Origin: Holacanthus passer
Lineage: Eukaryota > Chordata > Actinopteri > Pomacanthidae
Assembly (NCBI GenBank): GCA_025331565.1
Contig: JAFREQ010000152.1
Span: 248,001-312,000 of the forward strand
Length of the DNA: 64,000 nt
Reading direction: 5' to 3'
In this document: in pieces, positions 11,331-22,883 of the stretch
Numbering within the stretch: position 1 is the stretch's first letter
Layout of the letters: each line of letters opens with the position of its first letter
Notes under the pieces: generated by a model
What the model saw: only the letters and a program-made list of their open reading frames with translations
The model's database searches: none
What the model was told of the DNA's origin: nothing
Made by a program: the position numbers and the translations under genes

Positions 11331-12825
11331 ACATCTGTGTGACTGAAAATACTGATGCAGTCAACTGATTTTTTTTAATCGCCTTTATTTCTGTAATTGT
11401 AACACAATGCTTTTGCATCATCGCAGACAATGCCTTTAAAGCAAGTGACTCAAGGGAATCTTAGGAAATTAAGGGAAATTTCAGTTAACGTGTCATCATC
11501 TCGGCATCGACACTCGTGTCCACAGTGGCTGCTGATCAAAACTCACAAAGTTTCACTTTAAGCTGAAGTAGAAACTTCCACTTTATCATGCCTGATGAAA
11601 GAGTCACATGAATATAATATGTGAGCGGTTATTACTGGTTTACCTTCACTGGCAGCCAAAACTTTAGAAGACTACTTAAATCATATGTCATTGGCTTGTA
11701 TAAAATTTAATTTGATAATAAACAGTTTAGAGGAAGTGGCGCTCAAACATGGTGACTTCATGTGTTGTTGTGAGTGACTAGGGGGATTAGGATGGTGCTG
11801 GGTGGTTTGGCTGTGTCGCAAAGATGAACTCAGATTTGAAGAGAGCTGAAGACAGTGTGAGAAGCAGAGCAGGGTCAAGAGAAGTACGAGGAGGAAGTAT
11901 TGCTTCAGCTGCTGAGGGGCCCCGGGTGACAACTAGGGTGTATATTGTGGGCAGTGTGTGTGTTTGCACGTCTGTGCCAGTGCAATATCCTGCCTGCAGA
12001 TTGACTAACATGTGGGCACCTGCCCTGACAAATCCACCCATCCTGTTTCTCTCAGCTCACACAATGCATTTACTCTTTCTGCTGCTGCACATATTTTATC
12101 AAACAAAAAGCATGCAGATATAATATTGAAGAAACAGGCATATAAGTGTAAAAACAGCGCAGCCTTTGTGCATCAGGATTCCCCGAACACCTATAAGCTG
12201 ATCTCAAGTATGAGCTAAACTTTCCAGGAGCTTGGTGTTTCATACCAGCCCACGTGGTGATAATAGAAACTGGTATAAGAGCGTCATGAATTTCACCAAT
12301 GCTGGAAGCAACAGGAAGAAGCACACACAGAAAACCAAACAGGGACTTTACATCATAAATTTTGCACATCCAGCACCAGACAAGCCTGGACAAAGGTGCC
12401 TGGCCTTGGGGGAGAGGGGCTGACGGCCAGCCTGGCTTGATGACATGCACACACACATATGAATACAGGCAGCCCAAACATTAGAGGTAATAATGAGATC
12501 TTTATCTATTAGGGTAGAGAAAGCCTTCTTGCTGCAGGCCTGGAGGGGAAAAAGCTTAACAAACTAATGAGCTGGCATGCAAACTGTAGTTCAAAAGGTG
12601 ATCTACTAAGTGTGTGTTACGGTAGAAGTCACATAGGCGCTGTGTGTTAGGCCTATAGACGTTGTGTGACCTTTAATTTAATGAGAGTGACTTCATGTGT
12701 AAGCGTTGGCAGCGAGATGTGTGCTGCATATGACACAAAGTGTGAAGGTGAGACTGCCGGATCTGTTGCTGACGCTTTTGTGTTTGGTGACGCTCTCTCA
12801 GGCAGAGACTGAGCCTGGGCACAAA

Positions 12826-12830
<5 letters not shown>
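11331..12830. other. Anonymous non-coding stretch
   Basis: Overlapping frames of 60 to 135 codons on both strands (for example 12070-12477 minus) show no domain or codon pattern I recognise. Nothing else stands out except a GATA-type word (TTTATCTATTAG) near 12500. Confidence 0.5.

Positions 12831-12888
<58 letters not shown>
12831..12888. repeat. Long pure (GT)29 microsatellite
   Basis: 58 bp of uninterrupted GT, the longest pure dinucleotide array in the window. Purity and length predict high length polymorphism. Confidence 0.97.
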
Positions 12889-12890
<2 letters not shown>

Positions 12891-13255
12891 CCTTATGTCA
12901 CTGAGCTGTTAAGAACAGGGTGTCCATTACCTTACCAGCATGGAGTTACACACTCAAAAGCAGTCCATTAGTATTCTGTTCAGTTTGACAAGGCTAATAA
13001 ATTATGAAGTGCTTCATCACTTTCACTTTGTGCGCATGTGTGTGTGTGTGTGCATACAGTATGTGGGTTCATTTGTGCACAGTGGATGGGTGTTGATACT
13101 TGAACTCTAAAGGTGAGAAGAAAGCAAGGGTGTGGTTTCTGTATGTTTGTGCATCTCTCTCTCTTAGTGTCTCACTGTGTGTATCTGTTCATTTATGTGT
13201 AAACACGAAACTTCACAAATGCCTCATTTCAACACACAGGAGGAAGTGGTGAACT
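12889..13255. other. Anonymous stretch with GT-rich word clusters
   Basis: Contains a short GT run (13036-13051) and a (TC)n run (13156-13165). No gene or named repeat is seen before the SINE that follows. Confidence 0.6.
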
Positions 13256-13420
13256 GTGGCAGCTCAGGTGGGGTGCTGATTAATTGTCAAGTTGGTGGTT
13301 TAATCTGTCCACATGTTGGTCATATCCTTGAGCAAGACACCGAACTCCATGTTGCTTCAAATGTGGGTGAAAAGTTGCTTTGGAAAAAAAAGTGTCTGCC
13401 AAATGAATGTAATGTAAATG
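13256..13420 (+). mobile_element. tRNA-derived SINE relic
   Basis: The head resembles a tRNA: GTGGCAGCTCAGGTGG at 13256-13271 fits a degenerate A box. GGTGGTTTAATCTGTCC at 13294-13310 fits a degenerate B box, as in the GGTTCGANTCC type. The body carries CCTTGAGCAAGACACCGAAC (13326-13345), a phrase typical of teleost SINEs. The tail (GCTTTGG, then AGTGTCTGCCAAATGAATG) matches the common 3' tail 'GCTTTGGATAAAAGCGTCTGCCAAATG' with the internal GATAAAAGC replaced by an A run. Such elements are copied by a partner LINE that recognises the tail. Both promoter boxes carry substitutions, so transcription is unlikely. Confidence 0.85.
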
Positions 13421-13781
13421 AAAAAAAAACAACACCAAAAATATGTTGTGTCCGTGCACTCCAGCTCCATTACATACAGTAAAATGTATAAAAAAGTAGA
13501 TTTTAAAAAGAGTGAGAGTGTTTCAAAAATGCACGTGGCACCGAGAGGTTATTGGTCTGCTTGAGAAGCTCACAAGACGACATGTGTGTGTCGTCCAGCT
13601 GTAGATTAGAACCCCATTAGCCTCAGTGGCTGGTCGGCTGTTTAGACTGAGTGTAAACACAGAGAGAGGGATGGTCCGACGTCTTCTGTCTCCATCTTCG
13701 ACCTCCTGATAGCACTTGCAAACACACACACACATGCAGACACACAACAACATGTCTGGACAACCAGGCTTCATCATGCCA

Positions 13782-13788
13782 CGTGTGT

Positions 13789-13823
<35 letters not shown>
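13782..13823. repeat. (GT)n microsatellite
   Basis: GT array with one GTAT interruption near its start. Confidence 0.95.
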
Positions 13824-13824
<1 letters not shown>

Positions 13825-13919
13825 ACTAAACTCTGGTGTCTCTTGTGAGAAGGCTCTGCTGATTACTCTCATGCCCTCCACTGGCATCATCCTCACTTCC
13901 TGTACCAGCTGCAGCTCGT

Positions 13920-13964
13920 CTCTTTCTTTCTTTCTTTCTGTCTTTCTTTCCTTCTTTCTTTCTT
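13920..13964. repeat. (TTTC)n tetranucleotide microsatellite
   Basis: About eleven imperfect TTTC units with single TCTG and TTCC interruptions. The plus strand is all pyrimidine. Confidence 0.93.
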
Positions 13965-15376
13965 CGGGGAAATCTGGTTCTTCTTTCATTCTCACGATCA
14001 CTTTAAAAAGTCATGAGTCATAAGCCCAATGCCCATTTCAGTTATAAATATTGTTAGTGGTACGAAGTGGAGAAACTTAGGTCATAAAAGTAAAACTCGA
14101 AGCAACAGGCTTTGGTACATGTTGTTTTCAAGTGAAGCTTTGCGGTATAATGGATATAAAGGCAAATTAGGCTCCCAATAAATAAAAGTGAATTTCAAAC
14201 ACAAAACTCTAAAGGAGAGATTAGACAACCTTTTCTCAAATAATCCCTTATTTGATGTTTTAGCCTGATAATATTAGTAGAGAGTGCTGTCTAATGCTGT
14301 TTATTGCTAACTTAACCATCTAGATTTATATTTAATGGACATATATGAGTGAAGCGAATAAGACTATTTCCCACAATGTTAACTTCTTTAACATGAGGCC
14401 TGTCTGTACATGGATTGGAAGAAGCAAAGACACCAAATCTGCATCGGTGTAAACTTCATCTGTCTCTGTGTCGAGGTGTCCGTCTGCATATGTCAGAGTC
14501 CAACTCGTACATGGACACCACAGCGAGCGAGTGCACATCTTCAGCCAGTTCTGCCCCGGTTTACTGGCAGCGGCCCCAATGTCTGTGCTAAAAGTCACGT
14601 CGCGAGGAGAGAGAGAAGCCCAGAGAAGCGGGGTAGGAAGGAGGAGGGGGTGCAGGGGGCACAAGGAGCAGGACACAGGAAGTGGAGAAAGATGAAGAGC
14701 CGGGAGACAATGTGATGCACAGGGGTGCTGAACTGGAGGAGGAGGAGGTGGGGGAGGAAAAGCAAGCAGAGGAGAGAGAGGAGGCAGAGGAGGAATTTTG
14801 GAAGAAGAGGAGGAGAAAGCAAAAGAGGGAGAGCGCAGGGTGTGTGCATCTGGCACTCGGAGGCAGGGAAAGATAGCGTGGGCCAGGCTGGCCGGACGTG
14901 TGTGTTTGTGTTTGATTGAAGAGGGATGTGAGACAGAGACCCCTCACTGGCTCGGTTTTACTGGAATGCTGCCACGGCGAGATGGACACTGACACACATG
15001 CTTTAGACACGCATACACACATTTGTACAGTGAGAGCAGAACATGGAGAAAGAGGAAGTGGCTGGAGAGTGTACGACGAAGAGGACGGTGACAGAGGAGG
15101 GCATCAGTTATTCTAAATGCATAAAACATACAGAACTTTATTTTATATTCAAATTTCCAAAGAGACCAAATGTATCAGGTGGAATTTTGGAAGAACGTAT
15201 ATAAGATGATGCACAAGAGCTGTATACATTTGATGGGGTGGTGCGGCCATAAAAACATGGAATATTGGGTTTGAATAATTTACTCAGTTTTAGCATCATC
15301 AAAGAGCTGGAACAAGCTGAAACAGCTCATATATGTGAGTCTGTCTGCTGGATTATAACAAGCCTAAAGCAATTGT
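13965..15376. other. Anonymous stretch with purine-rich plus strand
   Basis: 14600-14870 is a nearly pure purine (A/G) tract on the plus strand. It creates a 174-codon minus-strand frame rich in P, S and L (14332-14856) and several overlapping plus-strand frames rich in E, K and R. These are composition artefacts in my reading. The 14380-14560 segment is more complex but unassigned. Confidence 0.55.
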
Positions 15377-15640
15377 TTCAGACATTTCGGGAAACATGCA
15401 AATTCGCTTTCTTGCCGAGAGTCAGATGAGAAGATTGATACGAACCTCGTGTCTGTTAAGTAATCCTGAAGCATAAAGACTGGAATCAGGCAAACAGCTA
15501 TCCTGGCTCCAAAATCCAAACGCCAATACCTGTAAAAGTCACTAATTAACATGTTATTTTGATCCATACAAATGCTGAAGTGTATAAACGTATTTCTTGG
15601 CCCTAACAGTTGCCAGGCAAGTTGAAGTTACTGGTCTTGG
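15377..15640 (+). repeat. Dispersed percomorph repeat, copy 1
   Basis: Carries the phrases TTCGGGAAACATGC, TTCGCTTTCTTGCCGAGAG, AGATGAGAAGATTGATAC, GCATAAAGACTGGAA and CTAATTAACATGTTAT. These belong, from memory, to a very common spiny-rayed fish repeat often found in introns and 3' UTRs. The second copy at 55086-55350 shares AGATGAGAAGAT and TAATTAAC.TGTTAT in the same order and orientation. The family class is unknown to me, and no protein is encoded. Confidence 0.75.
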
Positions 15641-17130
15641 CAAATAGTGAAACTCCCCGTAAAACACTAATTTTTCATATTCAGACTAAACATGTATCGT
15701 ATTAATTAGGGAGCTTCAGAGCTGCTGGATTCTGTTTCCTTTGGACAGATCCTGGCCAACTGTTGCCCCTGTTCACAGTTTGTGGCTGCTGGCATTGTAT
15801 TTATCATAGACACGTGATAATGGTTTCTATCTGTCTGCAAGGCTGCAAATTAACCTAATTTTAAACTATTCCTTTTAAAAAGAAACAAAAGGGGAAAATG
15901 AATGTTAAGTGTTTGCAGTATTAGTTGAGAGACGAGGAGAAAGCAGGAAAATGAGGATGAACTAATGAGCTGCCAGCGAGGCTTCCTCACAAACCCAGAT
16001 GATAACAGCCATCTGTTTTTACCAAGACGCTCCAGGAAAATGACATGTTTCAAGGTTGCGGCCGCACACCAAAACAGGATGAACCTCGGATCACCCCATC
16101 AACTCCTGTTTGTGTGCTACTGTAGACGACCATGCCCTTCCAGAGTGGCAGCAGGATGAAGACACACAGATAGGTAGACGAAGCTGACGCATTGTGCTTT
16201 TGGACGTTCACAGTGCTGCTTACATAACCTGATGAGTTAATAGGTCACTCAGAGTTGGACAAGACTGATGTAAACGTGTCTGCTGACAGGCAGTGATATC
16301 CTGTCCAAAAATGTCGTACGCCAGGTTCCAATGGCATATTTCTGCCCCCATAACGTCAGTCAGGGCTCGCCGTCTGAGAATTCCTTCAGCCCCCGAGAGT
16401 CACTTCCTGTCCGCCGAGGCAGAGTGTCCCCATTGCCACAGAAGTGAGCACAGGAGCCGCGAAGCATTTGGCTCTTCCTTATGGGACTCCAGAGGCCAGA
16501 TGGACTCCAAGCACACACAACTAAATAGGGAGAGGTAGCACATCCAATAATGGCACAGGGTGTGTGTGTGTGTGTGTGTGTGTGTTGGGTGGGGAGGAGG
16601 ATGGGGGAGGGACATAGGGGGTCCATTGTTCCAGACTGGAAGGCAGAAGTGTTGGGAGGGGGCGAGGGAAAGTCAAGGGGAAGCTAAATTTAGAGCACCT
16701 CCGCTCAAGTATTCCAAATATTCTTACATGGATTTGGATGCTCACGTATACAGTTTGTTACTTCATCCACTTCCAGGGGTTACATCATTATCCAGCTAAC
16801 ATTTGATTATTACTCATTTTCTATCAATAAATCCATACTTTACTTGGGCAGAAAGGCAAAGCCACTGTACTTTTTGAATCCATAGTCACAAAAAGGTACT
16901 TTAGTGCTTACTTTTAATTAATTAATAATACTAATAATTGTATAGATACAAACACACTTGTTTACTACTCTTTTCAAATCTCTACTGACAGTAGAAGTGA
17001 TGATAGTTATGAGCCTCAGATGAGAAGATGAGACGGTACACATGGGGTTAAATCTTCGTGTGCATGTTTTGGGTCATTTCCTGCTGGCTGTACAGCCCTG
17101 ACCTGCTGGTGCGGACCTGGCCACACAGAC
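15641..17130. other. Anonymous stretch around a GT array
   Basis: No gene is recognised. The G-rich tract 16586-16625 next to the GT array has four or more G runs on the plus strand and could form a G-quadruplex. 16800-17000 is AT-rich. Confidence 0.55.
16559..16585. repeat. (TG)n microsatellite
   Basis: 27 bp of pure TG directly followed by a G-rich tract. Confidence 0.95.
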
Positions 17131-17156
17131 AGACACACACACACACACACACACAC
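17131..17156. repeat. (AC)n microsatellite
   Basis: Short pure AC array, preceded by CAGACAGACA. Confidence 0.93.
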
Positions 17157-18075
17157 GTCCAGCGCTGAGTTCACTTCCTGTCAGACAGCGACACCCCCTC
17201 GGAGAGTGAGGGTGATCTGTCTCCACCACGTCCCCTGCAGAATCCTCTCATCCACTTCTGTCCACCTCATTGTTCTCTTCACACTTGCACGATCGCTCGG
17301 GACCATGGCCGAACGGATGGCGACCTCCTGAACAGGTGCTTTGATAGATAAACCACACACATTCTTTGTCTTAGAGGCACCAAGAACAGTAGCAGACCTG
17401 GATGTTGTTGTGTCAGTGCAAGATTTACTTTACGTGTTTCAGAAGTGTTGAAGGTTTAATTTAAAAAAATAAAAGTTGCAAGAACTGCTTCTTGAAAACT
17501 TGAAATATACCACATTGTCTTTACTAAAATATCAATAAAATGGGTTGTGATAATTATTTTACTTTTAAGGATATTACTAATAATAAATACATTAAATGAT
17601 GCAAGTTAATAAAACACTTTTAAACATTACACAGATACACATAAACACACAAAGACATATGACCAAAGATACATTTAAATATACTGTATATATCTATACA
17701 ACAAATACCAAACTATATCTAGTATCTAGTTAATATTCTGCAGTCTCACCACAGTTGATCTTATGCTACTCTAAAACATTAGTTGCTCCAAGATTGATTC
17801 CAAGATTGATCAAAAATGGATGAATATCAAGAAAACTTAAATTATTATATACATTACATATATGTTATATATTGAGGAAAATTCATCTGTATTGGGTTTC
17901 TTTGTTGTTCTCTTTTTTTTTTTTAAATTAATTTCTTTTTATCAAATTCTGTCCACCCTCTTCTTCCACCATGCTCAGCAGGACTGTAGCTGTGATGTAT
18001 TGTCTTTATTGTATGTGCATAATGTGAGTCTGGTACTCTGGGTGTGTTTGTCTATTTGTGCATCTGGTTTACCCA
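17157..18075. other. Anonymous stretch, AT-rich centre
   Basis: 17160-17340 is moderately GC-rich and includes GGGACCATGGCC, a good translation-start context, at about 17302-17313. It opens only an eight-codon frame before TGA, followed by a CAG/GTGC donor-like word. 17440-17940 is AT-rich and featureless apart from a T run (about 17912-17924). Confidence 0.5.
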
Positions 18076-18317
18076 TCAGACCTCCAGCGTCATGTCCCTG
18101 ACCCGGCGAGGGGCACAACACAGCGAAGCTACGTGTGTAGAGTGTTTCCGCCCATTGCTGGAGTCTGATGCCACGTCGGGGTGAGGTGTCGGGGTGGGAG
18201 CAAAGACCGGAAGAGTCTGGGGGCGTTGAGGAGGGAGGGTGCTGTCTGAGACTCGAGAGAGGTCTGAGAAGGGGACATCACAACCTGAGTCGGGACAGGG
18301 CGCCTCCATAGGTCATC
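18076..18317 (-). other. Exon-like minus-strand open segment, unproven
   Basis: On the minus strand an acceptor-like pyrimidine stretch (TCTCCCTCCAG) ends at 18318. An ATG at 18309 then opens 77 codons to TGA at 18076-18078. The predicted peptide is rich in S, T, P and D, with two CC/CA-type cysteines and a basic RRVRD near the end, and is not a simple repeat. CpG density is above the local background. The frame one base over is also open for 60 codons, and the donor candidate (GAG/GTCTGA at 18082) is weak. No domain or homologue is recognised. It may be an alternative exon, a decayed retroelement piece or chance. Confidence 0.2.
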
Positions 18318-18802
18318 CTGGAGGGAGACGCTCGGCGAACAGATTTTTAACAAGCTTTTAATGACATGCTGCAAATGGAGCATGATCCAGAACACAACAG
18401 AGACTTTAGCGGATCACACACACCCTGCGTGGGTTGTCAAACACTGGTCAGCTGTTAAAATCAACATTCTGTGCAGTAAATTAGCCTTTGCGCCCCTCAG
18501 GCTGTCTCATTCCTACCTTTAACACATGCATCTCCTCATCTCATTGCAGTCCAAGCGACCACATGCTGTGCTCTGTGATTACAGCCGAGTGTTTACAGTC
18601 CTCTCATATTAACACTTGTGTTAAACAGCATGGGGTGCCATCTTGTTTTTTTTTTTTTACCAGTTTTTTTTTTTTTGAAAATGCACAAAATTGGGTTGGG
18701 GGTTCACACCACCAGTCTGATGGCACCTTTTACACTATCCGCCCATCTGTGGGCTGCAAAAGCAGAAAATAAATGAAGGAGAGAGGCCAGTTCAGCCTAC
18801 AT
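18318..18802. other. Anonymous stretch with T runs
   Basis: T runs occur at about 18647-18658 and 18664-18676. No gene or repeat family is recognised before the SINE relic. Confidence 0.55.
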
Positions 18803-18925
18803 TATTTTATTGCTTTTATTGGACAGACCACAGTGTTGTAAAAAGAAAAGAAGGAGATGGAGAAAAAGGAGAAGTGCGACAAGTTCAAAGTGGATTTGAA
18901 CTTTAGACTTCAGGACTTTAGAGGC
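18803..18925 (-). mobile_element. tRNA-SINE relic (AATAAAGGC-tailed type), degraded
   Basis: Reads backwards as the same family as 37625-37785. The plus-strand left end TTGCTTTTATTGGACAGA is the complement of the tail TGTCCAATAAAAGCAA. It is followed by an A/G-rich body and GTTCAAAGTGGATTTGAAC, where a diverged tRNA-like B-box region is expected. Only the tail is clear. Confidence 0.55.
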
Positions 18926-20126
18926 GGAGGAGAACATTGTTTATGCTTTTATATCAGGAATCTAGTCAAATATGCATCATAAATATTGTTTGAGAAGTGC
19001 ATTGCATTCTTTCTTAATAGCGTTGCTTTATTTTTGTTTCCCTTTCCTTCATTTCACTGTTGCTCCATTTATCCAGCGCTACATCTGCCAATGCCCAATT
19101 TCGCAACACACAGGTAAATTAGGAATGGCACTGCGTGCTTGAGATTGCACAAGTCTGCATCTGCATCTTTGTGTGTGTGTGTGTTTGCTCAAGTGTGCAT
19201 GTGTGAGGGTGTGAGTGTGTTCTGGGTGTGTGCATGTACATGTGTGTAATGAGAACCAAATGGCGGGGTGTGTGAGCGCATGGTTTCTCTCCCCCATCTC
19301 TAATCAGACAGCCCCCAGGAGTACGGTGTGAGCGCGGACTCGGGGCTTGGAGAGCTGAGCTGCTTCATAAATCAGCTCTGCCCATGGAGAAGCCTGGATA
19401 CATGTGGACTCTGCTAACCTGCAGACCGAGCTGCAAAAAATGTTGTAGACCATTTTGTTTTGGTCACTTTTTAAAGGGCTTTGTTCTTATTTGGTTCTTC
19501 AGTAATCACTAAAGCTGTGAAAAGAGGTTGCAGAAATAATGAATTCGGGTTCGTGTGATGACCGACACTGGGTCCTGATGTGGTCTGGGTAGGTGGTCTG
19601 TAATGACAAGGCCAGGTACTGTCTAAAGAAGAGTAATTTATGCTCTATGCTCACTCTCTCACATTTAATTACCAGCCATGTTATTCCATCTTTCCCATTC
19701 TCTATACCTCCTTTCTCCTCTCTGTAACTTTCCCTCTCCCTCCTTCCCATCCATCCCCTCCTTCTCTCTCCTTTTCAGTCCTCATTCCCCGCAGGAGGTG
19801 GCCTCTCCCTGTCCTCCATCTCTCCCTCTCCTCCCTTTCTTTCTCTTTCACATCTGGTCAAGCAGCTGTGGCTGGCCAGGGTTCAGTGGGGTGGGAAGGT
19901 GCGGAGGGAAGAAGAGGAGGAGGAGGGTGGTGGTGCTTGAGTTTTGAGGAGGCTATCAATTGCAAAGCCCAGGGCACAGTAAAAGAAAAAAAAAAGATTT
20001 GACACAAAATGTGCACTGTGGAAAAAAAACCCAAGTTTGAACCAAATCTCTTCAGTTTCTCTCAGTCTATCTATCACACTGTCTCCCTGTGCACTATTAA
20101 ACTCTATTAAAGAGAGCAGCAGTGCA
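18926..20126. other. Anonymous stretch, pyrimidine-rich 19680-19860
   Basis: The CT-rich plus strand at 19680-19860 yields open frames of 89 to 120 codons dominated by S, P, F and L. These are composition artefacts. GT-rich words lie at 19168-19245. No gene is recognised. Confidence 0.55.
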
Positions 20127-20325
20127 GGGGGAAAGGGGAGGGGGGTGAGGGAGGCTTGGGGTTTAGGGAGAAGCAGGGGAAGAAGGGGGGGAGGATGGTG
20201 AGGGCAAAGATTTCAATATCTGATTTCCACATCTTAAATACATCAATTTATCTTACCCCGGGGCTCTTTTAAACTTGGGAGAAAGGAGAGGAAGGGATGG
20301 GAGGGGGGGGAGAGGAAAAGGGGCG
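20127..20325 (+). other. G-rich tracts with quadruplex potential
   Basis: Two clusters of G runs (20127-20205 and 20288-20325) have many GGG or longer runs separated by one to seven bases, which fits the usual intramolecular G-quadruplex pattern on the plus strand. Between them, 20205-20275 is an AT-rich, CpG-poor segment of ordinary complexity. Confidence 0.6.
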
Positions 20326-21860
20326 AGGGTACTTATGACATTTTCATTGTGGAATCTCGTTTCTATTGTTTCTGTGGTCAACATATTGCCCAAAGATTCC
20401 ACATGCCATCATGGCCACACAGGCTCCGAGCTGCTAAACGGTCACAGATGGTATTACACACTTTTGTGCGCATGCAGATGACTTGATTCCTGTCAGACTT
20501 AAGTGCTTTTTTTTTTTTTTCCTGCAATATGCCAATGTCAGCAAATGATTTACTGCTCGGGCGTGTGTGTCATTGTGCTCCACATTCCAGGATGTGATTT
20601 GCGCTACCTTTATGCCAACTAGCTATGTCAATCTCCAGCCCGAGTGCCAGTTCCTCTGCGCTCCAGCTTGAAGTTCACGACCCCTCAGAGTTCACGTTGG
20701 GACGAGGGCCCTTCTGAGGGAGAGTGAACTCTTCGCCCAGGTCTCACGTGACTCCGAGCATATGGTAAGTCACCCCCGAGAGTGGAAAAAGCTCCACTTT
20801 CAGTTGCTTGCAGTTCCTTCCAACTTATTTTATGGCCAGTTTCAGAGCGCGAGGAGCCAAACAAACAGAGGGATACATGGTCAGAGTGAGGGGGCAGAAA
20901 CAGAGACACAGAGATGGACCTACAGTGTTCAGTGTGTAGGAAGAGAGGGATGGGAGGGAGCCAGTGGGATTGAAGGGGAGTGTGCAGGTGGGTGTGCATA
21001 ACTACTGGTGTGTGTTATGTTTTCGGAAAGTGTGTATGCGTGTGTGTGTGGTGCTGGGGTACTTGAGAAGGTGAACTCATGCTCCTCCCGGTACAGGAAG
21101 CCCCTGATTAGTGCTAATGAGAATTGCAGACCATATTAATGCAACCACACACCTCTCCCTCCCTCCCTCCCTCCTTTTCTCTCTAGCTCCTGCCATCTGC
21201 ACTCTCTACACTCTCTGCCAGACATCATAAACCCACTGCAGAGTCCCGAGACACAGACCAGAGCACTGAGGGGGGTAGGCCAGGGGCTGCCACGCACTCA
21301 GCCCCCTCCTGCACATTCAACCACACAATAACACGTCTCTCAAACAAACATAGGTGGAACGTAAAGTACGTAGTAGAGATCTTATACCATCTGACAGATA
21401 GTACAGTTCATTGCGCAAACATTTACACACCTAAACAAACAGAGAAAGTACAGCGAAAAGCGAAACATTACACAGGCACAAACATTCACAACTGTACTGA
21501 AACACCCCCCGTTTTTTTTCTCGGTTTCCAACAAACTTAATTTGCATAGGAAAGAATCAGAGTTGGAGATCAAAGATAACGAGAGCACGAGGCTAGAGAG
21601 AGGGAGAGAGAGGATGGAAAAAAGGTCTGCTGGTGTTCAAGTCTTATTAAATGTTCCTGCAGATGGGCAGACAGGGCGTTTTCATATTGAGACATGGATA
21701 CCCTCTCCTCTATTCTCTTGACTCCCACCCACACATTAACATGTGTTTCACATTCAAAGCGGAGATGTGCAAACCAACGGCCAACTGCTCAGTGTGACTG
21801 GCAGCCCGCACACTCTCACTCACTCTCTCTCTGTAATCACAGGAATAAACCTATAGAACA

Positions 21861-21861
<1 letters not shown>
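20326..21861. other. Anonymous stretch
   Basis: A T run lies at about 20507-20521 and a (CCCT)n run at 21157-21175. The block 21100-21152 is AT-rich with homeodomain-type words (CTGATTAGTGCTAATGAG, CATATTAATG) and might be a conserved element. No gene is seen. Confidence 0.5.

Positions 21862-21899
<38 letters not shown>
21862..21899. repeat. (GT)19 microsatellite
   Basis: 38 bp of pure GT preceded by GTAT. Confidence 0.95.
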
Positions 21900-21901
<2 letters not shown>

Positions 21902-22125
21902 TTTCGAACTCTATTAAAGTTCTTAATAAAAACGAGATTAACTTGCAAACCCTTGTTTCAAAATGAGAAAAACAAAGTTCAGTGCAGTTCAAAGATTCCT
22001 GTACACTGACTGTGTAGTTTGTGATTATTATTTTTTTTACATTAAACGATTGCATCACCATTCAAACACACACCAGTGTGAGCACCACTATGCAAACACA
22101 TTCATAACACTGTGACATAAAGACT

Positions 22126-22345
22126 CAGGCCTTGTCCACACGTAGCAGGTTATCTCACAAAACGAAGATATTTTTCTACGATTTGGCCTGTCATCCACAT
22201 GAAAGTGCAGATTTATGGCATTAAAAACGATTCTTTTAAAAACCTCTGACCAAAGTGAAGATTTGCGAATACTCCGTTTATGCATCTGCTTGTGGACATC
22301 AATAACCGGGGTTTTACGTTACGTTTTCGTCTTCACTTCAGTTGA
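22126..22345 (+). repeat. Dispersed repeat of the 'gtccacacg' type
   Basis: Phrases GGCCTTGTCCACACGTAG (22128-22145), TTTGGCCTGTCATCCACATG, TTAAAAACGATTCTT and GTTTTACGTTACGTTTTCG resemble a fish MITE-like repeat characterised by 'gtccacacg' near its ends and 'gttttggcctttcgtccacac' inside. It is richer in CpG and TpG/CpA than the flanks, consistent with a decaying insertion. It encodes nothing. The exact ends and target duplication are not visible by eye. Confidence 0.55.
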
Positions 22346-22388
22346 TGCTGATTTGAATTGTCTCGTTTGCTTCTGTGCAAATCTAAAA

Positions 22389-22410
22389 ACTATATATATA
22401 TAATATATAG
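22389..22410. repeat. Short AT-dinucleotide tract
   Basis: Imperfect TA alternation (CTATATATATATAATATATAG), self-complementary over most of its length. Confidence 0.85.
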
Positions 22411-22883
22411 TAACCAGTTATTGCATCATTGTTTCTTTGGCTTTCATGGTCTGTTAGGTAGCTAGATAACACACTGCACATCACAGCTCTTGTGCAAGAA
22501 GCTGCCGACTCACTCAGTGACACCAATGATTCAGTACATTCAGCTCAGCTTGAGGTTTCGGCATAAAAAGATTTCTTTGTTCGACACTTTTCATGCAAAC
22601 ATACATTTAGGTTAAAATGGGACAAAAACACAGTAAGATACATTTTTACAATCATATCACTGTCTTTCTTGTAGTTTTTATTGCACATAACATGCAATGC
22701 TTTACACTGTTGTTATTTTGTATATAGATTGACATTTTTAGCACATTTTTTCATTACTTTGAAACAATGACTGGGCTGCTAACAAATTCCTGTCGTATAT
22801 CTTCTTAGACAAGGCTGGACCAAGCCTTTCTGGGGCTCCAAGAAAATGTTGACAATGCATCTATTCCCACTGTTATTTCTTAT
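22411..22883. other. Anonymous stretch
   Basis: AT-rich, no gene or named repeat recognised. It leads into the degenerate tandem repeat. Confidence 0.55.

Noticed and set aside
13256..13330. Functional tRNA gene
   Set aside because: A-box and B-box resemblance belongs to a SINE head. The acceptor stem does not pair and the SINE body follows directly.
14332..14856. 174-codon minus-strand frame rich in P, S and L
   Set aside because: It coincides with a purine-rich tract on the opposite strand. A composition artefact is more likely.
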